Positions 20,356-28,997 of a stretch of 64,000 nucleotides of DNA are shown one piece after another. Below the pieces are notes generated by a model that saw nothing but the letters and a program-made list of their open reading frames with translations, searched no databases and was not told the origin of the DNA. Origin of the DNA: Bacteroidales bacterium (GTDB lineage: Bacteria > Bacteroidota > Bacteroidia > Bacteroidales > UBA932); NCBI GenBank assembly GCA_022653735.1, contig JALCSU010000007.1, positions 17,960 to 81,959 on the forward strand. The letters run 5' to 3'. Numbering within the stretch: the stretch's first letter is position 1; each line of letters opens with the position of its first letter. Position numbers and translations under genes: made by a program.

Positions 20356-22359
20356 ATGAGACGTGACATATTCATTATTTTCATCTTTGCTATCCTTCTC
20401 GGAGCTGTATCTTGCTCTCGGAAGGCAGCTGACGATTATCCTATGTTCTGGTCGTGGCTTACTTACAGTCCTACGATGAACCTGGATTCGGTGTGCCAGG
20501 TCATGAACGACGTTGGAATTGACGGTGTCATCCTGGAATCTGGCAACCCAGATGATTACAGAAAGGCTGCTCCGATCGTGAAAAAACATAATTTGAAGAT
20601 GTACGCATGGTATATCTCAATGAATGCAGAACATGACGCCGACTCTCTGATTGCTCATCACCCGGATTGGTTCAGCGTCAATAGAGAGGGAAGGAGTCTT
20701 GCTGATACCATGGCTTATGTGGGCTATTATAAATTCCTCTGTCCGGCGCTACCGGAAGTCCGCGAATATCTTTGCAATAAGGCAAAGGCTATTTGCAAGG
20801 TCGATGGTGTTGACGGAGTGTCAATAGATTACCATCGTTTCGTGGATGTCGTGCTGCCTACTACTCTATGGCCGAAATATGGGATAGTGCAGGACAGGGA
20901 CTATGCCGAATGGGACTTCGGCTATCATCCGGCGATGATAGAAAAATTCAAGAATGAATATGGCTACGACCCCAGAGACGAAGACGATCCTACGGCTGAT
21001 GAAAAATGGCGCCAGTTCCGTTGCGACCAGATTACGGAAGCCGCGAACATGATTGCAGATGTCGTGCATTCTTACGGCAAGAAGATGGCGGCATCCCCAT
21101 TCCCTACGCCTAAAATGTCTTCACGCATGGTTCGCCAGGACTGGGGCAAGTGGAAACTTGACATCGTGTTCCCAATGGTGTATCAGGATTTCTATACTGG
21201 CGATCCAAGCTTCGTCTATGATTGCACAGTGGAGAACAATCGCGACAAAAACCCGATGACAACCCTTTATTGCGGGCTTATGGTCGGAAAGGAAGACGGC
21301 ATATTCAAGCAGATGGATGCTGCCTTCGCCGGAGGAGCGAAAGGAATCGCTCTCTTCACCGTCAACAGCCTGCATTCTCCCGAAGTCAGGGCACGTTTCA
21401 AAGAATATACCGACAGCGTGAAATCAATTAAGGATAAGGCCGCTTCCCCAAAGGCTATGGCTGCCGATACGAATGTCTTCGCTCATGAGGGCGTAATGAA
21501 TATGGCTCAGGAAAAAATGCGTGCCATTGCTGGAACCACAGAACTTTCATTAGGCGATTACAAGCTGAAAAATTCATACGATGCAACACGAATATATCAG
21601 GTTACGGACAAAACCAGTGGAAAATCGTTCGATGTCACCTTTTATCTTTACGGTGACGTGCTTTCTGGATGGGACGTGGTGCTTTCGGATAGGTGTGACA
21701 GCATAGAAGTCAAGAAGATAAATGTAGCTGGAAACGTATCTGCATCGGAAGTGCCGTCCCTGATGAGCTCGAAGCATATTCCTTTCAACCGCATCAGCTG
21801 CCAGGGCTGGGCAAAGGACTATCCTTATCGGCCGGACGTGGCATTCCGCATAGCCCACACTGGGAATTCGATTCTTTTGGAATATAAAGTGACGGAAAAG
21901 GGCACTATGGCAGCTGCTGTAGAAGACAACGGGAAAGTGTGGAATGACTCATGCGTGGAATTCTTCGTTTCACCGACGTGCGATGATGCATATTACAATT
22001 TCGAGAGCAATTGCACGGGACATGTCCTCGCCGAATACGGGAAGAAAGGCACAAGCCGCAAGACGCTGCCGCTTAACCGCATAGCTGCCATATCTCGTTA
22101 TGGCGATTACGTTACTAGTGGCAACAAGCCGCTGGAGGTGCAGCAGGGAACGCATACTTGGGAACTCTGTTTGGTGATTCCTGCCGAGATGTTCAAAGAG
22201 AGCGGAGTGCGGGCTTTTGATGGAGCCAGAATGACGGCAAACTTCTACAAATGCGGAGATAAGATGGAGAAGCCTCATTACCTATCTTGGAATCCGGTCA
22301 ATAACGAAACGCCTAGTTTCCACCTCCCTGAATATTTTGGAGTGCTGAATTTCGAGTAG
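20356..22359 (+). CDS. GHL10-type glycoside-hydrolase-like lipoprotein with C-terminal CBM9-like domain
   Basis: Lipobox LLGAVSC; TIM-barrel-like N-terminus (DGVSIDYHRF); C-terminal VWNDSCVEFFVSPTCDDAYYNFESNCTG resembling CBM9-like domains. Confidence 0.72.
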   Translation: MRRDIFIIFIFAILLGAVSCSRKAADDYPMFWSWLTYSPTMNLDSVCQVMNDVGIDGVILESGNPDDYRKAAPIVKKHNLKMYAWYISMNAEHDADSLIAHHPDWFSVNREGRSLADTMAYVGYYKFLCPALPEVREYLCNKAKAICKVDGVDGVSIDYHRFVDVVLPTTLWPKYGIVQDRDYAEWDFGYHPAMIEKFKNEYGYDPRDEDDPTADEKWRQFRCDQITEAANMIADVVHSYGKKMAASPFPTPKMSSRMVRQDWGKWKLDIVFPMVYQDFYTGDPSFVYDCTVENNRDKNPMTTLYCGLMVGKEDGIFKQMDAAFAGGAKGIALFTVNSLHSPEVRARFKEYTDSVKSIKDKAASPKAMAADTNVFAHEGVMNMAQEKMRAIAGTTELSLGDYKLKNSYDATRIYQVTDKTSGKSFDVTFYLYGDVLSGWDVVLSDRCDSIEVKKINVAGNVSASEVPSLMSSKHIPFNRISCQGWAKDYPYRPDVAFRIAHTGNSILLEYKVTEKGTMAAAVEDNGKVWNDSCVEFFVSPTCDDAYYNFESNCTGHVLAEYGKKGTSRKTLPLNRIAAISRYGDYVTSGNKPLEVQQGTHTWELCLVIPAEMFKESGVRAFDGARMTANFYKCGDKMEKPHYLSWNPVNNETPSFHLPEYFGVLNFE

Positions 22360-22381
22360 ACTCTTATCCGGAAGCCACCAT

Positions 22382-22501
22382 TTGCACACCGCGAGGCCTG
22401 AAACCCCATCACGGTGTGCGATTCGGGCTTTTTGCGCACCGTGTGGTCCCGACCCACCGGCTCGGTGTGCGATTCGAGCTTTTTGCACACACCGCGAGGC
22501 C
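22382..22501. repeat. Short intergenic repeat cluster (units of CGGTGTGCGATTCGRGCTTTTTGCRCAC)
   Basis: 28-bp unit at 22412-22439 and 22463-22490 (2 mismatches); flanking CACACCGCGAGGCC copies at both ends. Confidence 0.85.
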
Positions 22502-22508
22502 GCAATCC

Positions 22509-22540
22509 ACCCCGTCATCCTGAACTTGATTCAGGATCTG
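22509..22540. repeat. Dispersed palindromic repeat copy 1 (CCCCGTCATCCTGAACTTGATTCAGGATCT)
   Basis: Identical core at 42219-42246 and 57163-57188; ATCCTGAA/TTCAGGAT inverted arms. Confidence 0.9.
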
Positions 22541-22602
22541 CTTCTGCAGGAAGCGGCCGTTTGCATATTCATTTTCGGGATGTTATTTTTGCATCGTTGA
22601 CA

Positions 22603-24537
22603 ATGAATATGGTTAGAAAGTGTTTTGCCAGAATCGCCCTCGTAGCAATTTCAATGACGGTGGGCATCAATATTTTATATTCACAAGAATTCCGGAATTA
22701 TCAGTTGGAAGAGCTGGTCGTCAGCAGCAGCCGCATACCGATCGACCTGAACCGATCGGCTAGGGTGGTGACAGTGCTGGACAGCATTGCCATAAAGGCC
22801 TCCCCAGCGCATACGATGAATGACCTTTTGAAATATGCCATAGGCGTGGACGTTCGCCAGAGGGGCGGCATGGGCGTGCAGACAGACATCGGCATGAGGG
22901 GAGGCACATCCGACCAGATTGCGATACTGATAAACGGAATCAACGTGTGTGACCCTCAGACAGGGCATTTCGCCCTAGACCTGCCGATGGACAAAAGCGA
23001 CATCGAAAGAATAGAGATACTGGAAGGCCCGGCAGGCAGGATTTACGGAACCTCTTCTCTGGTCGGAGCTATTAATATAATAACGAAGAAACCAGTAAAG
23101 TCTTCTGCAGATGTACGGCTTGAAGGTGGCTCGCATGGGAGTTTTTCCGGAACGGCCAGGGGAGCAATTGCAAACGGAAAATATTCCAATAGCATTTCTT
23201 TTGGTTATGGCAGGTCAGACGGGTATCTGAGAAATTCGAACGGCAAGCTGAACAGCGACCACGATGCTTTCAAGGCTTTTTATCAGGGGCAGTACATAGG
23301 CGCTGATGCTGACATTCTATGGCTGGCAGGAATTTCGGACAAGGCATTTGGCGCCAATACTTTCTATAGCGTCAAATACGACGACCAATACGAGCATACC
23401 AGCAAAGCCTACTTTGCGGTCCAGGCAGAGACTAAGGGCATGGTCCATTTCAAGCCGTCTGTGTATTGGATGCATTCCCGCGATAGATTCGAGCTGTTCA
23501 GGGATGATGAGTCGAAGGTTCCATTCAATTATCACAGAACTAACGTGTATGGCCTCAATCTGGGCAGCTACTTCAACTGGAAGCTGGGCAAGACTGCTTT
23601 CGGAGCGGAAATGCGCAATGAGGACGTGCTCAGTACGACCTTGGGCGATTCCCTGAATACTCCGAAGCATATTCAGGGCACTAACAGGGAATATTTCTTG
23701 GGCAAGAACAGAACCAACATAAGCTTCTATCTGGAACATAACGTACTATTGCGCAGGCTGACTTTTTCCGGCGGAGTGACTGCCGTGAAGAACACTGGCA
23801 GCGAGATGAGTTTCAGGCTCTATCCGGGGGCTGACATGAGCGTCCGCATCGGAGAGAATTGGAAAGCGTATGCTTCTTGGAACACTTCACTCAGGATGCC
23901 AACGTTCACCGAGCTGTACTATTCCGTAGGCGGCCATAAAGCCGATAAATATCTTAAGCCTGAAGAAATGACGGCATATGAGGCAGGCTTGAAATATTCA
24001 AGATCGTGGCTCTCCGCCCAAGCCTGCGTCTACCTGCATAGGGGTAGGAATATGATAGATTGGATACGCGACTCATCCCTTGGGGATGAGGCCGTCTGGA
24101 CATCAGTGAATCACACCAAGATTAATGCCGTGGGAGAAGAGATTTCCTTAATGGTGGACATGCCATCGCTCCTGGGCAGGAATTTCTTCCTCAGGAGCCT
24201 TTATCTCGGCTGGAGCCACATCGACCAGGACAAAAACGTGGGGGAGAATATTCAATCGCAATATTCCCTCGAATATCTCAGGAACAAGGTTGTCGCAAAG
24301 GTAGACATGAATATAACCGGTGCCGTTGACGTGAATCTCTCATGGCGCTGGCAGCAGAGGGCAGGAAACTATGTCCCATATTCATTGGTAGATGCCAGGA
24401 TAGGCTGGAGGCAGTTCTTCTTGAATATTGAAAATCTCCTGAATCATGAATATTCCGACTTCGGCGGCGTCCCACAGCCTAAGCTTTGGATCAGCGCAGG
24501 CGTAACCGTCAGCCTCTATCCGCACTTTTCGTTGTGA
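22603..24537 (+). CDS. TonB-dependent receptor (BtuB-like)
   Basis: Plug domain EELVVSSSRIPIDLNRSARVVTVLD, RIEILEGPAGRIYGTSSLVGAINIITKKP; beta-barrel C-terminus. Start placed at the ATG after the repeat. Confidence 0.9.
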   Translation: MNMVRKCFARIALVAISMTVGINILYSQEFRNYQLEELVVSSSRIPIDLNRSARVVTVLDSIAIKASPAHTMNDLLKYAIGVDVRQRGGMGVQTDIGMRGGTSDQIAILINGINVCDPQTGHFALDLPMDKSDIERIEILEGPAGRIYGTSSLVGAINIITKKPVKSSADVRLEGGSHGSFSGTARGAIANGKYSNSISFGYGRSDGYLRNSNGKLNSDHDAFKAFYQGQYIGADADILWLAGISDKAFGANTFYSVKYDDQYEHTSKAYFAVQAETKGMVHFKPSVYWMHSRDRFELFRDDESKVPFNYHRTNVYGLNLGSYFNWKLGKTAFGAEMRNEDVLSTTLGDSLNTPKHIQGTNREYFLGKNRTNISFYLEHNVLLRRLTFSGGVTAVKNTGSEMSFRLYPGADMSVRIGENWKAYASWNTSLRMPTFTELYYSVGGHKADKYLKPEEMTAYEAGLKYSRSWLSAQACVYLHRGRNMIDWIRDSSLGDEAVWTSVNHTKINAVGEEISLMVDMPSLLGRNFFLRSLYLGWSHIDQDKNVGENIQSQYSLEYLRNKVVAKVDMNITGAVDVNLSWRWQQRAGNYVPYSLVDARIGWRQFFLNIENLLNHEYSDFGGVPQPKLWISAGVTVSLYPHFSL

Positions 24538-25617
24538 TCAAAGGGAAGGGTAAATATATTCCCAGACCTGGTTCAGTTCTTTCTGCATGGCGCTGATGTT
24601 CGCGGTAATTGCGATGACGGCATTCTTGTCGGGGAGCATGATGATGAATTGTCCGTTCATCCCATCTGCGCGGTAGCCATTGTTGCGGCATCTCCACATC
24701 TGGTAGCCGTAACCCTGTATCCAGTCGCTGTTTTTCTTCCAGTCTTTGCTTATAGTCTTCACGGCCTCTTCAACCTGCTCGGGAGTCATTCCGGCAGGCC
24801 TGCAGTCGATTTGATGCGCCGACGCTTCCGCAACCCATTCTGCGGGAATAACCTGTTTCCCCCTATATTTCCCACCTTGCAACAGACACAATCCGAACTT
24901 CGCCATGTCTTCGGTTTTTATGTGAAGGCCCCAGCCGCCACAATTCACGCCTTCAAAATTCTCCTCCCACTCAGGCTTGTCTATCCCAAGAGGCTCGAAG
25001 AGACGAGGGGTCAGATAATCGACCACTTTTTCTCCCGTAACTTTAGTCACGATAGACGACAGCATGTAAGTGCCAAGGGAGTTGTAGCAGAAATATTCTC
25101 CAGGCATGTGCTCGAAAGGGTATTGCATGAATAATTTTTCCCATCTCGTCGTGGTGTCCTTGCTGATTTCGCCCGTCGGGTCTGTCCCATGGCCACAGCT
25201 CATCGTCAGCAGATCCTTGATTGTCACTGCCGCCAGTGTGTCACTGACGTGTTCTGGCAGATCATCTGGGAAGAAAGATGTCATCTTGTCATCCAATCTA
25301 AGCTTTCCCTCCGAAATCGCAAGCCCGACTGCGGTGGCGGTGAACGATTTGCTCACAGACCACATCACATGAGGCTTGTCCGGTGCGCCTTCGCTCATCC
25401 ATTTTTCTTCCACGACTTTGCCGTCCTTGACCACCATGATGCTATGCAGGTCAAGACTGCTGTCGGTGACGGCGTCAAGATAACGATTGAATGCGGAGTC
25501 GAGAGCAGCCGTTGCTTTTCCGCGCGGCAGGGAAGCGCCGTCATTGGAATTTCCGCAAGAACATGCAATTCCTGCGATGCAGCAAATGATTGCCGCAAGA
25601 GAAATAAGCTTCTTCAT
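24538..25617 (-). CDS. Serine hydrolase (class C beta-lactamase-like) lipoprotein
   Basis: Lipobox IACSC; SVSKSFTATAVGLA (SxxK) and YNSLGTYML (YxN) motifs. Confidence 0.88.
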   Translation of the reverse strand: MKKLISLAAIICCIAGIACSCGNSNDGASLPRGKATAALDSAFNRYLDAVTDSSLDLHSIMVVKDGKVVEEKWMSEGAPDKPHVMWSVSKSFTATAVGLAISEGKLRLDDKMTSFFPDDLPEHVSDTLAAVTIKDLLTMSCGHGTDPTGEISKDTTTRWEKLFMQYPFEHMPGEYFCYNSLGTYMLSSIVTKVTGEKVVDYLTPRLFEPLGIDKPEWEENFEGVNCGGWGLHIKTEDMAKFGLCLLQGGKYRGKQVIPAEWVAEASAHQIDCRPAGMTPEQVEEAVKTISKDWKKNSDWIQGYGYQMWRCRNNGYRADGMNGQFIIMLPDKNAVIAITANISAMQKELNQVWEYIYPSL

Positions 25618-25818
25618 ATTCTTTCAAAACAATACAGATTCGTTTTAGTGCCTGTGCGTTCGGGCAGGCGACTGCCCTGGCGCATGTAAAGTTAGCAGAA
25701 ATATTCAGTTTCGGCAAGATATTTTAAAATTTAGCTACTTTGTGTTGCAAGGTATTGGAAAATTTTTATATCTTTGCATCGGATTCTACCAGGAATCGAT
25801 ATTAAATACTTTTTGAAA

Positions 25819-26439
25819 ATGAATAAAGTAGTTAGCGCAAGCGTTGGCGGAAGGGAATTTTCCTTCAATGAAGATGCCTATGACAGGCTTTCAGATTATT
25901 TCAGGCACTTCAAGTCACGCCTGAATATGGATTCTCAGGCTTCTTCCGATGAGGTAATGTCGGAAATTGAGCGACGCGTCGCCGAGCTTTTCGCTCAGGC
26001 GACCGGGGGACAGGTTAATAGGGTAGTGGATTACGATATGGTCAGGAGGGTCGTGGAGCAGCTTGGAATGCCCGACGGCTCTGCGGAGCCTGCCGACGGG
26101 ACTGGCGGAGCCGACGGAAATGCAGAAGAAGAATATGGCAGCGGGCCGGATTTCTCATATTCCGGGATTCAGGGCAATAGCAAGAGGAAATTGTTCAGAG
26201 ATAAGGACAATAAGGCTATCGCCGGAGTCTGTGCCGGATTGGCTGTGTACTTCGACATCGATACGACCATTGTCCGGGTGGTCACTCTGCTGGTCTGCCT
26301 CTTGTGGGGCACTGGACTGATATTTTATCTAGTCATGATGATAGTCACGCCGGCGGCGAAGACTCCTTACGAGAAATGCCTCATGCATGGTTTGAAGCCT
26401 ACCGCTGAAAATATGGCAAAGTTCTCATCTAATAAATAA
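25819..26439 (+). CDS. PspC domain protein
   Basis: KLFRDKDNKAIAGVCAGLAVYFDIDTTIVRVVTLLVCL PspC motif. Confidence 0.88.
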   Translation: MNKVVSASVGGREFSFNEDAYDRLSDYFRHFKSRLNMDSQASSDEVMSEIERRVAELFAQATGGQVNRVVDYDMVRRVVEQLGMPDGSAEPADGTGGADGNAEEEYGSGPDFSYSGIQGNSKRKLFRDKDNKAIAGVCAGLAVYFDIDTTIVRVVTLLVCLLWGTGLIFYLVMMIVTPAAKTPYEKCLMHGLKPTAENMAKFSSNK

Positions 26440-26444
26440 TCATT

Positions 26445-26801
26445 ATGAACATGAAAGCAGACAATATATCGGATAACATACGTTCACAGATGCGTAAGGG
26501 CGTGCTGGAATATTGCATACTCAGCATTTTGAGTCGCAAGGAGGCTTATGCCAGCACCATCCTCCAGGAATTGAAGGATGCGAACATGCTGGTGGTCGAG
26601 GGCACCATCTACCCTCTGCTCATTCGTCAGAAGAATCAGGGCCTGCTGTCTTACAGGTGGGAGGAGTCTCCTCAGGGACCTCCTAGGAAATATTATTGCA
26701 TAACGGACAAGGGCTTGGAGCAGCTGAAGGAGATGGATGCATCATGGAACGAGCTGGTGTCATCGATCGAGACTATTAAAAATAAGAATGCTGGAATATG
26801 A
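26445..26801 (+). CDS. PadR-family transcriptional regulator
   Basis: QMRKGVLEYCILSILSRKEAYASTILQELKDANMLVVEGTIYPLLIRQKNQGLL; PRKYYCITDKG. Confidence 0.93.
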   Translation: MNMKADNISDNIRSQMRKGVLEYCILSILSRKEAYASTILQELKDANMLVVEGTIYPLLIRQKNQGLLSYRWEESPQGPPRKYYCITDKGLEQLKEMDASWNELVSSIETIKNKNAGI

Positions 26802-27835
26802 AAATGATTGAGAAGCGAAGCATCGGTGGATACGTATTTTCCCTTGAGACAGATGCCTTCAATAAGATTAATGAATATCTTCACGAGCTTAATGAATATT
26901 ATTCTCTCAAGCAGGGCGGCAATGAGATTATGGATGGCATTGAGGATCGCATGGGAGAACTCTTGCTTGAAAGATGCGGGCAGGATGGCGTAGTCAACGA
27001 GCAGAATGTCGCTGAGGTAATAGCCATTCTTGGACGTCCGGAGGCTATCGAAGAAGAGACTTCCGAATCTGATTCTCAGGATAAGAAAACTGTTGCTCCA
27101 CAGAGTAGAAAACGCCTTTACAGGAACATGGCTGACCGCAGGATAGGGGGCGTTTGCGGAGGGCTAGGAACATATTTCGACATTGATCCTACCATATTCC
27201 GGCTCATATTCGTGACAGCCTCATTGATGATGGTATTCCTTTATCATATTCTCTGGCGTCATTTTTACCTTTCCGAGGAGTTCTGCTATTTTCTCTTTCC
27301 GACGGTCTATGCTGTTCTATGGATATGCATGCCGGCTGCGAAAACGGTTCGCCAGAAAGATGAGCTTCATGGCGAGTTAGGAACTGTGGATGCTATCAGC
27401 GAGAGGGTGCGTCGTGAACGTAATAAGCCAGAGAACATCAAGAAATACGATACCTGGCCAAAGGTAGAGAGGATTCTGCTGGTCTGCGTGGGCATCATAT
27501 TGATGATAGGGGGCATTTGCGGGATATCTGCTACGGGCACGGCATTGCTGAATCACGATTACATATTTTACAGAACATTGGAGAACGTGCACGTAGGCTT
27601 GGGCAGTGACTTGCATGCGCATCTCATTGAGCCGTTGAATTCAACCTGGGGACTTGCCAGCGTTTCATTTTTAATATTAGTGCCTTTCGTGCTCCTGCTT
27701 TATTGGGGCATATTGCTCGCTTTTGGGCTTAAAGCTCCCAAATGGCGACCTGGCCTCATCCTTCTCCTGCTCTGGCTTGCGGCACTTACAGCGATGGCCG
27801 TCTACGTGAATATCTACATCACATCCACGTTATGA
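26798..27835 (+). CDS. PspC domain membrane protein
   Basis: RLYRNMADRRIGGVCGGLGTYFDIDPTIFRLIFV plus C-terminal TM segments; N-terminus homologous to 25819-26439. Confidence 0.88.
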   Translation: MKMIEKRSIGGYVFSLETDAFNKINEYLHELNEYYSLKQGGNEIMDGIEDRMGELLLERCGQDGVVNEQNVAEVIAILGRPEAIEEETSESDSQDKKTVAPQSRKRLYRNMADRRIGGVCGGLGTYFDIDPTIFRLIFVTASLMMVFLYHILWRHFYLSEEFCYFLFPTVYAVLWICMPAAKTVRQKDELHGELGTVDAISERVRRERNKPENIKKYDTWPKVERILLVCVGIILMIGGICGISATGTALLNHDYIFYRTLENVHVGLGSDLHAHLIEPLNSTWGLASVSFLILVPFVLLLYWGILLAFGLKAPKWRPGLILLLLWLAALTAMAVYVNIYITSTL

Positions 27836-28077
27836 CACGACAAACGGCTACTTGAAATCATGCTTGTTCCCTCTCACCTAATTTCCGGTGTTTCACGACC
27901 CAGTTCGGCCGTAGAAACGCCCACCCCACCCTCATCCGGAACATATAAATTCTTCTTCGACATATTCACAATATTTCGACATTTTTTATGAATATGTCAC
28001 ATATCCTTTGACTCAAGCATCTTTCGCAGGATACTTTGGAAAGCATGGTCTGATGGGTGCCGGTGGCATATTCAGAA

Positions 28078-28106
28078 AGTACCCTGCAATTTTTTCGCAG
28101 GGTACT
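28078..28106. other. Perfect inverted repeat (10-bp stem)
   Basis: AGTACCCTGC-AATTTTTTC-GCAGGGTACT. Confidence 0.8.
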
Positions 28107-28398
28107 CATTGTGTATTTCGTATAACATTAATTTATAGATAATTACATGCAAGCCGAGAAGCGCCTTGCCTTGGTTTGGCGTTTGATGCCGTCTTTCGAG
28201 AAGCCGGGATTACGCAACACGTCGTCGTCAATGGAGTTGAAGCCGGTCTCGTCATATATCCTTTTTGCTATCTGTCAGATTATTCGGCGATAAGGAAATT
28301 TCGCAATTTCAGACTGCCAAAGTCAGGAAACAGAAAGGAGATGACCTCAATGTCCTAAGACTTAAGAGTCATCTCCTCTCTATATCGTATGTAGTTCG

Positions 28399-28977
28399 CT
28401 AAAGTCCGAAATAGAAACTTACAGTGGTGCCGACGTAGCACTTAGGGTATCCTTCAGTGTCGCCAATAGGCATCTTAAAGTACAGCGAGCAGTCCATGCG
28501 TTTCCAAGCGATCCCTGCGCTGACGGCTCCTGAGACATTCAATTCGTACTTATCAATGATGTTGTAGAATCCGCTTCCGGCAACATAGAATTTTGATCCA
28601 TTGAATGCATCGCAGATGTTTGCCTTGACCTTCGCAAAAGATATGAGCCTGAAATCATTCTTCAAGTCATCATCGTTAACCAAATCTTTCTTGCGGAATA
28701 TCAGTCCGGGAAGAACGCCAGCCTCAACTTGAACAGGAGACAGATAGTCCCCATATTTCAGGCTCACTCCCAAGTCATAGTAAAAGTCTGTCTTGACTTT
28801 AGTGGATGATGAACCCTCATATGTTGAAGGACAGTACCCGAAATCAACGGCAGTTAGTCCCACGTTGAATCTGTGGAAGAAACCTTTTTTCTGGCCTGGC
28901 TCCTGAGCAGATGCGCTTAGCGGCAACAATGAAAGTGCCACGACAGACGCTAGAAGGATTGATGCGAATTTTCTCAT
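28399..28977 (-). CDS. Outer-membrane beta-barrel protein
   Basis: Signal peptide MRKFASILLASVVALSLLPLSASAQ; amphipathic beta strands ending in aromatic residues (TVSFYFGL). Confidence 0.75.
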   Translation of the reverse strand: MRKFASILLASVVALSLLPLSASAQEPGQKKGFFHRFNVGLTAVDFGYCPSTYEGSSSTKVKTDFYYDLGVSLKYGDYLSPVQVEAGVLPGLIFRKKDLVNDDDLKNDFRLISFAKVKANICDAFNGSKFYVAGSGFYNIIDKYELNVSGAVSAGIAWKRMDCSLYFKMPIGDTEGYPKCYVGTTVSFYFGL

Positions 28978-28997
28978 CTCGGATAAAATGTTCAACC

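Noticed and set aside
22382-22501. Possible mini-CRISPR
   Set aside because: Only two full units, no uniform spacer set, no cas genes
28176-28358. 60-aa plus ORF before the OMP gene
   Set aside because: No homology recognised and it runs into a hairpin; not supportable as a gene
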